This document shows, piece by piece, positions 25,772 to 33,782 of a DNA stretch of 64,000 nt. Position 1 is the first letter of the stretch; each line of letters begins with the position of its first letter. The DNA comes from Octadecabacter algicola (GTDB lineage: Bacteria > Pseudomonadota > Alphaproteobacteria > Rhodobacterales > Rhodobacteraceae). The DNA is taken from NCBI RefSeq assembly GCF_021532625.1, contig NZ_JAKGAR010000001.1, positions 1,054,001-1,118,000 of the forward strand, read 5' to 3'. The translations under genes and the position numbers were made by a program. The notes under the pieces were generated by a model, which saw only the letters and a program-made list of their open reading frames with translations, had not been told where the DNA came from and did not search any database.

Positions 25772-26230
25772 ATGACCAACCGTGTTCACAAAATTGACCT
25801 TCCCACCGAAAGTGCGCTTCACGCCCGTTGCAGAACTGGGGACTTTCTCGATTGCTACTCCGTGGCATCAAACATACCGCCCCGTCAGGCGTCTGATATT
25901 ATTACAGACTTTCCAAGCTGGGCGCGGTTCCTATTGGTAATCCGAGGCATCGTGACAGCCCCATTTGGGCTCGACAATGACGGCCCAGAGGCCGACGACA
26001 AAGCAGGCATTTTTCCGATAGAAAGCGAAACGGCTCAGGAGGTTATCGCGGGCTTCAACGACAAACACCTGAACTTTCGTGTCTCTGTTTTGTCCAAGGA
26101 CGGCCGTGTGAGCCTTGCAACTTGGGTGTCACCACACAATTGGGGCGGGAAGCTCTATCTTACGGCGATTCTGCCGTTTCATATCTTGATTGCACGAAAT
26201 GCCCTGCGCCGCGTATCCCGCGCGGGGTAA
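25772..26230 (+). CDS. DUF2867-family protein
   Basis: A 152-residue protein from the ATG at 25772, with AGGACA upstream. A longer in-frame start at 25658 is unlikely. It has the DUF2867 layout: an N-terminal segment that lists aromatic and acidic residues ([14 protein letters not shown]), a central [13 protein letters not shown], and the C-terminal [20 protein letters not shown] and [18 protein letters not shown] typical of the SRPBCC-like lipid-binding fold. The function is unknown. It sits just ahead of hisF (41-base gap) and could be co-transcribed with it. Confidence 0.7.
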   Translation: MTNRVHKIDLPTESALHARCRTGDFLDCYSVASNIPPRQASDIITDFPSWARFLLVIRGIVTAPFGLDNDGPEADDKAGIFPIESETAQEVIAGFNDKHLNFRVSVLSKDGRVSLATWVSPHNWGGKLYLTAILPFHILIARNALRRVSRAG

Positions 26231-26271
26231 GCCCCCTTTTCCTTTCACACCAAAGGCCTTACACCAGCGCC

Positions 26272-27030
26272 ATGTTAAAAACCCGCATTATCCCCTGTCT
26301 GGACGTCGCAAATGGCCGCGTGGTCAAAGGCGTGAATTTCGTTGATATCGTGGACGCTGGCGACCCCGTTGAAAGCGCGATTGCTTATAACGAGGCCGGT
26401 GCAGACGAACTGTGTTTCCTCGACATCATGGCGACCGAAGAAAACCGTGGCACCATGTACGATTTGGCGACACGCACGGCTGAAGCCTGCTTTATGCCGC
26501 TGACAATCGGTGGCGGCGTGCGCACCCATGAAGACGTGCGCAAACTGTTGTTGGCGGGGGCGGATAAGGTTTCGTTTAACTCGGCGGCTGTGGCCAATCC
26601 TGATGTGCTGACCGAGGCTGCGTTGCGGTTCGGGTCCCAGTGCATCGTTTGCGCTATAGATGCCAAAACCGTGGCCCCAGGAAAATGGGAAATCTTTACC
26701 CACGGTGGCCGCCGTGCCACGGGCATTGATGCCGTAGAATTCGCCCTAACCGCCGAAGCCAAAGGCGCCGGGGAAATCCTGCTAACGGCGATGGACAACG
26801 ACGGTACGAAGTCGGGTTTTAATCTGGAACTGACAAAAGCTGTCACCGATGCAGTCAACATTCCCGTCATCGCGTCGGGTGGTGTCGGCACGCTTGACCA
26901 CCTTGTCGAAGGTGTCACCATAGGCGGCGCATCCGCTGTTTTGGCCGCCTCGATTTTCCACTTCGGCACCTACACGATCCCACAAGCCAAGGCGCATATG
27001 GCTGCCGCTGGCGTTCCGGTAAGGCCCTGA
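26272..27030 (+). CDS. hisF: Imidazole glycerol phosphate synthase, cyclase subunit HisF
   Basis: HisF uses HisH-derived ammonia to turn PRFAR into imidazoleglycerol phosphate and AICAR. The TIM barrel has 252 residues from the ATG at 26272 ([19 protein letters not shown]), with catalytic Asp11. The second catalytic Asp lies in [13 protein letters not shown] (about 168-180), and [16 protein letters not shown] binds phosphate. The hisE start follows one base after its stop. Its partner HisH is encoded 4 kb upstream. Confidence 0.96.
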   Translation: MLKTRIIPCLDVANGRVVKGVNFVDIVDAGDPVESAIAYNEAGADELCFLDIMATEENRGTMYDLATRTAEACFMPLTIGGGVRTHEDVRKLLLAGADKVSFNSAAVANPDVLTEAALRFGSQCIVCAIDAKTVAPGKWEIFTHGGRRATGIDAVEFALTAEAKGAGEILLTAMDNDGTKSGFNLELTKAVTDAVNIPVIASGGVGTLDHLVEGVTIGGASAVLAASIFHFGTYTIPQAKAHMAAAGVPVRP

Positions 27031-27031
27031 T

Positions 27032-27334
27032 ATGTCGGTAAAAGACCTCGCTCAGACGATTGCAGCCCGTGTTGGCGCTGACCCAAGCGAAAGCTGGACG
27101 GCTAAGCTATTGGCGAACCCAGACAAAGCCGCCGAGAAATTCGGCGAAGAAGCCGTGGAAGCCATTATTGAAGCCACTAAAGGCGACAAAGCCCGACTGA
27201 CATCTGAAGCCGCGGACGTGATGTATCACCTGTTGGTCATGTGCGCGGCGCACGGCGTAACGCTCAATGATATCGAAGCGGAATTGGCAAATCGCACCGC
27301 CCAATCCGGCATAGCAGAAAAGGCGAGCCGATGA
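27032..27334 (+). CDS. hisE: Phosphoribosyl-ATP diphosphatase HisE
   Basis: HisE hydrolyses PR-ATP to PR-AMP. The 100-residue all-alpha NTP-pyrophosphohydrolase has the MazG-like metal-binding pattern EKFGEEAVEAIIEA (about 33-46) and EAADVMYHLLVMCA (about 58-71). No hisI domain is fused, as is normal for alphaproteobacteria. It overlaps the following gene by 4 bases and is the last histidine gene of the cluster. Confidence 0.95.
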   Translation: MSVKDLAQTIAARVGADPSESWTAKLLANPDKAAEKFGEEAVEAIIEATKGDKARLTSEAADVMYHLLVMCAAHGVTLNDIEAELANRTAQSGIAEKASR

Positions 27335-27621
27335 TCCGCCATATCGCCTTTTTCTCAGCCATTGATCCCAATGATCTTGATACCATCGAAGCAGGCCTTT
27401 GGGTTTTGAAAGACAACCCTCACGCCGAAAGCTTCGCGGTGCATCGCAACCTAAACCTTGATGAGATTCCTGGCCCCCACCCTGACTTCGTGGTCATGGC
27501 CGATATCAAAGACGAAGAGGCCCTCGCGGCGTACAAAGCACATCCGCTTTATGCAGAAAGCATCCGCCTTGTTCGCCCACTGCGCGATATTCGCGTGGCT
27601 GCAGATTTACGGCTCGATTAA
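27331..27621 (+). CDS. Dabb (stress-responsive alpha/beta-barrel) protein
   Basis: A 96-residue Dabb-domain protein: RHIAFFSAIDPNDLDTIEAG at the start, and PDFVVMADIKDEEALAAYKAH with HPLYAESI at the end. These are the conserved strand and His segments of the ferredoxin-like dimer. Members include stress proteins and small cyclases; the role is unknown. The ATGA overlap with hisE implies co-translation with the histidine genes, although no link to histidine synthesis is known. Confidence 0.85.
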   Translation: MIRHIAFFSAIDPNDLDTIEAGLWVLKDNPHAESFAVHRNLNLDEIPGPHPDFVVMADIKDEEALAAYKAHPLYAESIRLVRPLRDIRVAADLRLD

Positions 27622-28082
27622 AGCTTTGACGAAATGACGCCGGTGGCAAACCCACCCATGCGCAATTCACCAAACAATCTTTGATACTCGATCTTCGGAC
27701 AGCGGTTCTGGATGACGGTCACACCGCGCGCCTCCGCTTTTGCTGCAGCCTCGGCGTGTTCAACGCCGATTTGCATCCAGATCGTTTGTAGGTTTGGCCA
27801 TTTTGCCAATGCCTCATCCACGATGGCTGACACGGCATCCGAACGGCGAAAGATATCAACGAAATCCACATCAAAGGGAATATCGTTCAGTGATCCGTAA
27901 ACGGTCTCTCCAAACAACTCCTGCCCCGCCAGCCCCGGATTCACCGGCACGACACGCAACCCCCGTCGTTTGAGGTAACGCGCAACGAAATAGCTCGGGC
28001 GCACTTGGTTTGCCGACACGCCGACCACGGCCACTGTTTTAGCGCGTTGCAGGACGTCTCTCAGATGATCATCGCTATACAT
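27618..28082 (-). CDS. CoA-binding (YccU-type) protein
   Basis: A 154-residue single Rossmann-fold protein of the CoA-binding family: KTVAVVGVSANQVRPSYFVA (about 14-33; G-x-S-x-x-x-x-R), VVPVNPGLAGQELFGE, and DFVDIFRRSD. Homologues of succinyl-CoA synthetase alpha N-domains of this size bind CoA but have no known reaction. It is convergent with the Dabb gene (4-base tail overlap) and its promoter lies close to the terminator at 28112-28141. Confidence 0.88.
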   Translation of the reverse strand: MYSDDHLRDVLQRAKTVAVVGVSANQVRPSYFVARYLKRRGLRVVPVNPGLAGQELFGETVYGSLNDIPFDVDFVDIFRRSDAVSAIVDEALAKWPNLQTIWMQIGVEHAEAAAKAEARGVTVIQNRCPKIEYQRLFGELRMGGFATGVISSKL

Positions 28083-28111
28083 GTGGCTACCCTAACTCTG
28101 TTTTTTCAAAC

Positions 28112-28141
28112 AAAAAAGCGCCCGCATCAAAGTGCGGGCGC
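28112..28141 (-). terminator. Rho-independent terminator after the YHS gene
   Basis: GCGCCCGC (28118-28125) and GCGGGCGC (28134-28141) form a perfect 8 bp stem, followed on the minus strand by TTTTTT (28117-28112). Confidence 0.85.
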
Positions 28142-28200
28142 AAGTGCGGAACGAGGGACAGTGAGACGAAACGAAGGGTTCCAGTCTTCGTTTCCTGACT
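28112..28200 (-). ncRNA. Candidate small RNA downstream of the YHS gene
   Basis: Read on the minus strand, a -10-like CTATAT lies at 28209-28204. It is followed by a 9 bp hairpin (GAAACGAAG 28168-28176 with CTTCGTTTC 28186-28194) and then by a strong terminator at 28141-28112. A transcript of about 85 bases from near 28197 would have two stem-loops, the usual shape of a trans-acting sRNA. The -35 (TTCTTC) is weak, so this may simply be the 3' tail of the YHS mRNA. Confidence 0.35.
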
Positions 28201-28252
28201 TTGATATAGGAGCGTTAATGCGAAAAAGAAGAACAGATCATGAAAACGTGAT

Positions 28253-28708
28253 CTAGCCCAAGATCGTGGGCCAATAGCCGTTCGCGAGCTCAATATTTCC
28301 GGGAATGTCTTCGGACCACACTTGGCGCACATTAACCGAGTAGTTGAGGTACAGTTTGCCATCATGCACGGTCCACGCCTCGGGCACGGAAGATGCGATC
28401 GAACCTTTTGACATCGCAAAGGCGCAGTAACCACCGTATTGCGGCGCGTAGGTTTCGGGGTTGGCCATGAACAGTTCCATGTTCCCCACAGAGGCGAACT
28501 GCCATGTTGTTCCACGCCACATCACTGAATAGGCGGGGTCACCCTGCGCGGGCGCGCCTTGGGTGAAATATGCGACAGGGTCAGCGCCGCGAATTGCAAG
28601 CCCACCATCGGAAAAGACTTCAGGTTCTGCCGCCATGGCGGGGCGGTTAAACAAAACAGCCAAAGGTGCAGCGGCCGTTGCGGCCAAAAGTGTGCGTCGG
28701 GTCAGCAT
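28253..28708 (-). CDS. Tat-type secreted YHS-domain protein
   Basis: A 151-residue protein. The N-terminus MLTRRTLLAATAAAPLAVLF fits a Tat signal (T-R-R-T-L-L). The mature part matches the 'YHS domain-containing protein' family: IRGADPVAYFTQGAPAQGD, YSVMWRGTTWQFAS, then NPETYAPQYGGYCAFAMSKG. The single Cys in GGYCAFA is conserved in that family. YHS domains are thought to bind metals (copper in related proteins), and periplasmic members are common in marine Alphaproteobacteria. It is monocistronic with its own terminator. Confidence 0.85.
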   Translation of the reverse strand: MLTRRTLLAATAAAPLAVLFNRPAMAAEPEVFSDGGLAIRGADPVAYFTQGAPAQGDPAYSVMWRGTTWQFASVGNMELFMANPETYAPQYGGYCAFAMSKGSIASSVPEAWTVHDGKLYLNYSVNVRQVWSEDIPGNIELANGYWPTILG

Positions 28709-28811
28709 CGCAAACCTCCAATCAAATCAATTGCGTTGGATCATATTTGGCGCATTCGACGCACCAAAAGAACCCACCTCGCCTCCTCGTGACCAAGCGA
28801 GAGCAATTGTT

Positions 28812-29123
28812 TCAATCAAAAATATCTTCGATTTCGTCCCAAATCTCTTCTGCTATTTCATACCATAAGCCTTTGCGTTTCCTTCGCTTTTCCACCTTTC
28901 GGGGGCGAGGATGCGGCTGCTTAGGATGGGTCGTTTTAGCCGTTCGTTGTGATTTCACAGAACTGGCTGAACGGGTGTGCACAGCCCGTTTTGGTAACAT
29001 TTTGAGGTCGTGAAGCGGTGCGCCACAGCTGGAGCAGCTTAATTCATGGCGCCCTTCCTCCGCGAGGACCAACGCGGCGCGGGTCCCACAGTAACAACAG
29101 GTTGCTATTTTACGGACAGGCAT
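28812..29123 (-). CDS. Small zinc-ribbon protein of unknown function
   Basis: A 103-residue protein. Two CxxC knuckles at the N-terminus (CCYCG near 9-13 and CSSCG near 30-34) form a zinc ribbon. A long basic stretch follows (about 60-88, with KVEKRRKRKG) and then an acidic amphipathic end (YEIAEEIWDEIEDIFD). The basic part could bind nucleic acid. It lies 15 bases downstream of rlmB on the same strand and is likely co-transcribed with it, so a link to RNA or ribosomes is possible, but that is inference. Confidence 0.65.
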   Translation of the reverse strand: MPVRKIATCCYCGTRAALVLAEEGRHELSCSSCGAPLHDLKMLPKRAVHTRSASSVKSQRTAKTTHPKQPHPRPRKVEKRRKRKGLWYEIAEEIWDEIEDIFD

Positions 29124-29138
29124 AACTAATTCCGACCC

Positions 29139-29924
29139 TTAGCCACGGCTCGCATAAAGGGCGACGGCAGCGGCGTTTGACACGTTTAGTGACCCGAATT
29201 CGCCGGCAAAGTCGATCTTGACCAAAGCATCGCATGTTTCTTTTGTTTTCTCACGCAGTCCCGGGCCTTCGGCCCCTAGCACAAGCGCGATTGCACGGTC
29301 GCGTTTACCCTCAACAGCCGCTTCAATCGTGCCTTCTGCTTCGCCATCCAAGCCTAGCACCAGATACCCCATTCCCTGAAGTTCTACGATGGCATCTGCC
29401 AGATTACGCACACGTAGGTAAGGTTGGCGTTCCATGGCACCGCTAGCTGTTTTCGCCAAGGCTCCGGTTTCTGGCGCCGCATGGCGTGACATGGCCACAA
29501 CTGCCTGTGCGCCAAATACTTCGGCCGACCGCAAAATAGCGCCAACGTTATGCGGGTCCGTCACGCGATCCAGCAACACTACGCGTGGCGGGCGAACCCC
29601 GTCACCCATGCAGCGATCTGCGATTTTGCCCCAATCAAGTGGCTTAACTTCTAGGGCGACACCTTGGTGCACAGATTGGGGATCAATGGGGGCCGCAAAT
29701 TTCCGCGGATCCGACATTTCCGGTTCTGGACAGCCGTTTTCACCTGGAGTCACAGCATCACCCAAACGGTCCAACGCATTGCGCGTTACCACAAGCCGCA
29801 GTTTTTCACGGTCAGGGTTTTGCAACGCATCTCGGACCGCATGCAGGCCAAACAGCCAAACGGTATGGTTGGCTGCGGCGCGCTTATCGCGTTCCTTATC
29901 GACGACCCACTGAGGTTTTTTCAC
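29139..29924 (-). CDS. rlmB: 23S rRNA 2'-O-ribose methyltransferase RlmB (SpoU family)
   Basis: A 261-residue SPOUT methyltransferase. The N-terminal substrate-binding domain begins WLFGLHAVRDALQNPDREK. The catalytic domain shows motif 1 DRVTDPHNVGAILRSAEVFG (about 139-158), motif 2 LVLGAEGPGLREKT and motif 3 GSLNVSNAAAVALY, which form the knotted SAM site. RlmB methylates G2251 in the ribosomal P-loop. A TrmH-family paralogue cannot be fully excluded. It lies near tRNA-Tyr, an arrangement I recall for Rhodobacteraceae. Confidence 0.93.
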   Translation of the reverse strand: MKKPQWVVDKERDKRAAANHTVWLFGLHAVRDALQNPDREKLRLVVTRNALDRLGDAVTPGENGCPEPEMSDPRKFAAPIDPQSVHQGVALEVKPLDWGKIADRCMGDGVRPPRVVLLDRVTDPHNVGAILRSAEVFGAQAVVAMSRHAAPETGALAKTASGAMERQPYLRVRNLADAIVELQGMGYLVLGLDGEAEGTIEAAVEGKRDRAIALVLGAEGPGLREKTKETCDALVKIDFAGEFGSLNVSNAAAVALYASRG

Positions 29925-30001
29925 GGTGTGCTCCTTTGTGATGGCCCTGCCCTAGCGCTTGGCATGGTTTGGCGCAAGGGAGCGCGGCGCAGACGATACT
30001 T

Positions 30002-30841
30002 TCAGGTCGGCAACGACATCACAAACCACATAACACCAGCCACCATAAGCGTCGTCACAATCAAGACCGACGCCAGAACAGCCGTCATGGTGCCTTGAGT
30101 TTGTGAGTCCACCTCACCGTTGGGGCCGACCCCTCGCATGGTTTTACCCATCCATGATGTGTCAGGCGTGCCCTCACAACGTGATTTCAATTGTTTCAAT
30201 CCATCCTTTGCTGGATTGAGAAACAGGAACGCCAATGCCGTTGTCAGGGTAAGTTGGGACAGATTCTCGGCGTATGTGATACGGGTCTTACCTGCCTCGC
30301 GTTCCATCCAGATTTCAGTCGAAACCAAATCTTTGCCAAAAAGCGGCAGAGTCTCTGCATTCAGGTACCCCAACCGCAAATAAAAATTTTCAACCTTCTC
30401 TTCAATGACAGCCTCGATGCGCATTGGGATGTCACCATCCGCCGTCAGACGTTCATCAACATGAAGATCAAAGCGGTTCGGTTCGCCGGCGACTGCAGTA
30501 ATGCGTTTCATTGTTGGTTGATAGTAATCGTCACGCGGACGCAGGCGGACCTCGTCCCAGACTTCGGCGACGCTTGCATCAATATCCAACGTCGCGTGGC
30601 ACACATAGGGGCCATCAAAGCCGATCATCTTTGCAATCTTGCCCCAGATGTATTGCTTGGGAAGAACGAAAATCAGCGCCGCAAAGACCCATATTCCACT
30701 TATTCCATTCAGCCACGGCAACCCAAGAGCATTTCCTATGGCCAAAGCGACAGCACCCCAGATCAAATCTGTGACAACCATCAAGATGATGGCGAGAAGC
30801 ATTAGCGCGGCGACTGCGGCGAATATCTTTGCAAATTTCAT
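30002..30841 (-). CDS. Membrane-anchored SRPBCC-like protein, unknown function
   Basis: A 279-residue protein from the ATG at 30841, with GAGGTG ahead. It has three to four hydrophobic helices: about 4-25, about 30-60 (GAVALAIGNALGLPWLNGISG and following) and a C-terminal helix at about 253-275. They flank a soluble region (about 80-220) that reads like a START/SRPBCC fold: HATLDIDASVAEVWDEVRL, then FDLHVDERLTADGD and TEIWMEREAGKTRITYAE. SRPBCC domains bind lipids or hydrophobic ligands. I do not recognise a named family. It is a single gene on the minus strand between rlmB and tRNA-Tyr. Confidence 0.6.
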   Translation of the reverse strand: MKFAKIFAAVAALMLLAIILMVVTDLIWGAVALAIGNALGLPWLNGISGIWVFAALIFVLPKQYIWGKIAKMIGFDGPYVCHATLDIDASVAEVWDEVRLRPRDDYYQPTMKRITAVAGEPNRFDLHVDERLTADGDIPMRIEAVIEEKVENFYLRLGYLNAETLPLFGKDLVSTEIWMEREAGKTRITYAENLSQLTLTTALAFLFLNPAKDGLKQLKSRCEGTPDTSWMGKTMRGVGPNGEVDSQTQGTMTAVLASVLIVTTLMVAGVMWFVMSLPT

Positions 30842-30990
30842 GACGACACCTCGGGACGTTAAAACCTGCCTTTTCATAGTCAGAAACTAAGGCGTCGCCG
30901 TGGCAGAAACACGGAACTTTCAAACACACTCATTTTCCGTCCGTTTTGCAGTTGACGCGCATTGGGGCCGCAGCTATTGACGCCGCCAGT

Positions 30991-31074
30991 GGGCGACAGG
31001 CCGCAAGGTGTGGCAGGGGACTGTAACTCCCTCGCGGAGACGCACGCCTGGTTCGATTCCAGGGTCGCCCACCA
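30991..31074 (+). tRNA. tRNA-Tyr(GTA)
   Basis: A class II tRNA with a complete fold. Acceptor GGGCGAC pairs with GTCGCCC, the anticodon stem is GGGGA/TCCCT with loop CTGTAAC, and there is a long variable arm (CGCGGAGACGCACG region). The T-arm is CCTGG/CCAGG with TTCGATT. Anticodon GTA is at 31023-31025, and an encoded CCA ends at 31074. Confidence 0.96.
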
Positions 31075-31129
31075 CTACCTCACACCAACGACGATCACCG
31101 GTAAATATCGCCAATCGGCGACGTGGCCG

Positions 31130-32878
31130 CTATGTGGGCCACGTATCAAACGGTTGTTTTTCAAGCTGCATTGACCCGTCTGTGCCTTGGTAGATGTTAA
31201 TCCACGCGCGCCAGTTCACGTCATCCATATCCGGATAATCCAACCTGTAGTGGCTGCCGCGGCTCTCGGTGCGCATTAGGGACGCGCGCATTTTCATTTC
31301 AGCGCTTAGGATCATATTGCGGGTCTCATGGGCCAGTCGCAGCTCATGCATGTTGGCCGCCCTTAGCATCGGCACATGGTGATCGCGAAGCTCCTCGACG
31401 TAGGCCAATGCGGCCGTCATCATGGACGCTTTCTTGATATATAGGACGAAGTTGGGAATCATGATCCCCTGCAGAGTTTGCGTGACCCAAGCGGGGCCAT
31501 AACCCGCGTCAAGCCGTAGAGGCGCAAGGATTTCGTCTACTATTTCAGAAATCCGTACGTCTTGAATAACAGGCGTGTCCGCAGTTTCGGCGTATTCCGC
31601 CGCCGCTTCGCCCGCGATTGCACCTTGCACTGCGGACCCTGTGAGCGATGATCCGACCTGTGTATAGATACCGCCAGACATATGGCTGCCCAGCGCGTCC
31701 CCTGCCGCATAAAGCCCAGCAATGTTTGATGCACAGCGATCATCAAACGGCACCAAGCCCTCGGACTTATGGATGGCCATACCCGCCGAAGCACCGCCAA
31801 CATTGGCGCTTGGCTCAAATCCCGGAGGCGGAGCACCTGGCGCGCCACCCTCGCCAGAGGACGGGCCACCGCCTTCGCCGTCCCCGCCAGGGGCGCCAAA
31901 ATCGCGCTGGAATTCCTCCGGGGTCTGCGGGCCGCCTTCGACCTCTATGGTGTCGCCATCACTTGGTTGTGCGCCCGGACCACCTGCAACGGGGTTGCCA
32001 GTCATATAGGCCGTGTAGTTCAAATCCACGCCAAGGTCGTGGTGCACTTCTACGCCATTGGTAGAAGGCACCCGTTCAAACATATCGCCCCAGCCGTCAT
32101 AACAGGCGGCGGGATTGTCCGAACGTGTCATATGCCCGTCGTTCCATTCCTTGCCCGTGACTTTTGCACCGATTTCATAAGCCATGATCGTGCCGTCATG
32201 GGTCAGATCACCCAATGGGAAGCCGTTGGGTTTGAATCCACCTGCCCCCGTGCACAAGATCACCGACTTCGCGCGGATTGTGACAGTTTCTTCAGCGTCG
32301 TTTCGAAAGCCTGCCGCACCTGCAATCTTGCCATCTTCTTTGATCAGGTGGGTTACGTGCACCCGTTCCAACAGCGGAATGTCGCGATCTTCGATCGGTT
32401 TCATAAAAGGGCGATTGGACAGCGTCTGATCAAAATACCCCCACTCTCGAAGGTCAGCCGCGCGTGCCATTGAATGTTCGGCCATCTGGCGGGTGTAGGC
32501 TGGGTTGCTCGTGCCCAGCGCTGACCGCGACACCGTATCGACGAAGTCATCAATCGTGTCGGTTTCAACGTCTGTGTCAAAGACAAAGAACCCCTTCCCG
32601 AACGGCGTAAGCCCAGATGATCCAAGTCGCCCTTTTGATACGATCATCGTGGATGCCCCTGCATCATGGGCCTTAACCGCAGCAAACAAGCCTGCCATCC
32701 CGCCGCCTATGACCAGAACGTCAGTGGCGAAGTCGGTGTTGGTAATCGCATCGACGTCGACTTCAACGAAGTTCTGCCCCCAAGCGGCCATCCCGAGTGA
32801 AGCAGCCCCAGCCGTTGCACCAGACAACGCAAGGAATTCACGACGGTTTGGTGCGGGTTTTTCAGTCGGCGCGGTCAT
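31130..32878 (-). CDS. Tat-exported FAD-dependent reductase (AprA/FrdA superfamily)
   Basis: A 582-residue flavoprotein of the fumarate reductase/succinate dehydrogenase/AprA superfamily. It starts at the ATG at 32878 (MTAPTEKPAP), with AAGGGAG ahead. Residues 11-35 (NRREFLALSGATAGAASLGM) form a Tat signal, so it should act in the periplasm. The FAD motif VLVIGGGMAGLFAAVKAHDAG follows (about 53-73), and GLYAAGDALG closes the FAD site. The C-terminus has the SRGSHYRLDYPD segment. A Gly/Pro/Glu low-complexity insert of about 60 residues (about 297-357) interrupts the domain. It is the last gene of an operon with a haem membrane protein and a ferredoxin. The substrate is unknown; fumarate, APS or an organic acceptor are all possible. 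Confidence 0.82.
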   Translation of the reverse strand: MTAPTEKPAPNRREFLALSGATAGAASLGMAAWGQNFVEVDVDAITNTDFATDVLVIGGGMAGLFAAVKAHDAGASTMIVSKGRLGSSGLTPFGKGFFVFDTDVETDTIDDFVDTVSRSALGTSNPAYTRQMAEHSMARAADLREWGYFDQTLSNRPFMKPIEDRDIPLLERVHVTHLIKEDGKIAGAAGFRNDAEETVTIRAKSVILCTGAGGFKPNGFPLGDLTHDGTIMAYEIGAKVTGKEWNDGHMTRSDNPAACYDGWGDMFERVPSTNGVEVHHDLGVDLNYTAYMTGNPVAGGPGAQPSDGDTIEVEGGPQTPEEFQRDFGAPGGDGEGGGPSSGEGGAPGAPPPGFEPSANVGGASAGMAIHKSEGLVPFDDRCASNIAGLYAAGDALGSHMSGGIYTQVGSSLTGSAVQGAIAGEAAAEYAETADTPVIQDVRISEIVDEILAPLRLDAGYGPAWVTQTLQGIMIPNFVLYIKKASMMTAALAYVEELRDHHVPMLRAANMHELRLAHETRNMILSAEMKMRASLMRTESRGSHYRLDYPDMDDVNWRAWINIYQGTDGSMQLEKQPFDTWPT

Positions 32879-33546
32879 GATGTGGCTCCCTTGGAAACGG
32901 GTTTCGGTTTGGGCGAACGCACGCCCCAATACATGTGGGCCAGCATGGCAAAGCCCAAGATGGCAAGAATGATGAAGAAGACGGACATAGCCAGGTCGGT
33001 GTGTCGACCCAGCGCAATCGAGTGCCACAACGCAAGCACGGTAAACGCGACGGCAAGCCCGCCATGGAAATAGCGCCAGCCGCGGTATTTGAGCTTGAAA
33101 TGTGGGATCAGCTTTCTACGAAAGAAGACTGTTACACCAAGAACCACCATCACGACCCAAGCGATCAGACCAAGAACGATACCGGGGTTTCCGAAATCCG
33201 TAATCAAAGTGACGAATGCATCCCATGGCTTGATCCCGCCCTCAAAGTAACGCGGCAGAACGATCAGAACCGGATGCACAAAGATGATGGTAATGGCCGA
33301 ATAGGCGATGACCTTGTGGACCTTCTGGATTTGCAGCGGCTTGAAGAGGCTCAGCAAGGTTTCATTGCTGCGCGCGAGAAAGAATTGGCCAAGCATCATG
33401 GTGAACGCCAGCAAAGTAATCAGCGAAATGCCCTCTTTGAGCAGAGTACGCCGCGGCGCATCACCGAGAGCATAAAATAATAACGGCAGGCCGACGAATA
33501 CGGCGAGAGCAGAAAGGATGGCATAGGTTTGGGCGCTGAATTTCAT
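32875..33546 (-). CDS. Ferric-reductase-type haem b membrane protein
   Basis: A 223-residue inner-membrane protein with about six helices and the ferric-reductase-like transmembrane (FRD/MsrQ-YedZ) pattern. His residues suited to two b haems are in VHKVIAYSAITIIFVHPVLI (about 75-94) and YFHGGLAVAFTVLALWHS (about 158-175). No cytosolic FAD/NADPH domain is fused. It is coupled to the flavoprotein by an ATGA overlap and starts 3 bases after the ferredoxin stop. I infer that it carries electrons from the cytoplasmic side to the exported flavoprotein. Confidence 0.85.
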   Translation of the reverse strand: MKFSAQTYAILSALAVFVGLPLLFYALGDAPRRTLLKEGISLITLLAFTMMLGQFFLARSNETLLSLFKPLQIQKVHKVIAYSAITIIFVHPVLIVLPRYFEGGIKPWDAFVTLITDFGNPGIVLGLIAWVVMVVLGVTVFFRRKLIPHFKLKYRGWRYFHGGLAVAFTVLALWHSIALGRHTDLAMSVFFIILAILGFAMLAHMYWGVRSPKPKPVSKGATS

Positions 33547-33549
33547 GAC

Positions 33550-33759
33550 TTACCCCCACGGCACAATGACAGGGATGGATTTTTCCGGCGACATCTCGAT
33601 GGCGTCGACGGGGCAATACATTCGGCACAAATGGCAAATTTGGCAGTCGGCGGGATATGCGATCACCGCTTTGCCGTGCTCCATTCGAATGACATCGCAG
33701 GGGCAGGATTTCACGCATTCCTGACACCCAATGCATCCGTTAATACTTTTGATAGTCAT
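33550..33759 (-). CDS. AprB-like 2x[4Fe-4S] ferredoxin
   Basis: A 69-residue ferredoxin with two classic cluster motifs: CIGCQECVKSCPCD (about 9-22) and CQICHLCRMYCPVDAI (about 40-55). The short C-terminal tail ending PVIVPWG recalls AprB, the small subunit of adenylylsulfate reductase. It has no signal peptide, so it is cytoplasmic unless exported with a Tat partner. It is the first gene of the operon. GGAGATAATCG precedes the ATG, and a 15-base palindrome lies 23 bases upstream. Confidence 0.88.
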   Translation of the reverse strand: MTIKSINGCIGCQECVKSCPCDVIRMEHGKAVIAYPADCQICHLCRMYCPVDAIEMSPEKSIPVIVPWG

Positions 33760-33782
33760 CGATTATCTCCGATACAAAGAGA

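Noticed and set aside
30952-31074. tRNA-Tyr site as an integration junction for the 31130-33759 operon
   Set aside because: No integrase, no repeat of the tRNA 3' end and no shift in base composition is visible, so insertion is not supported.
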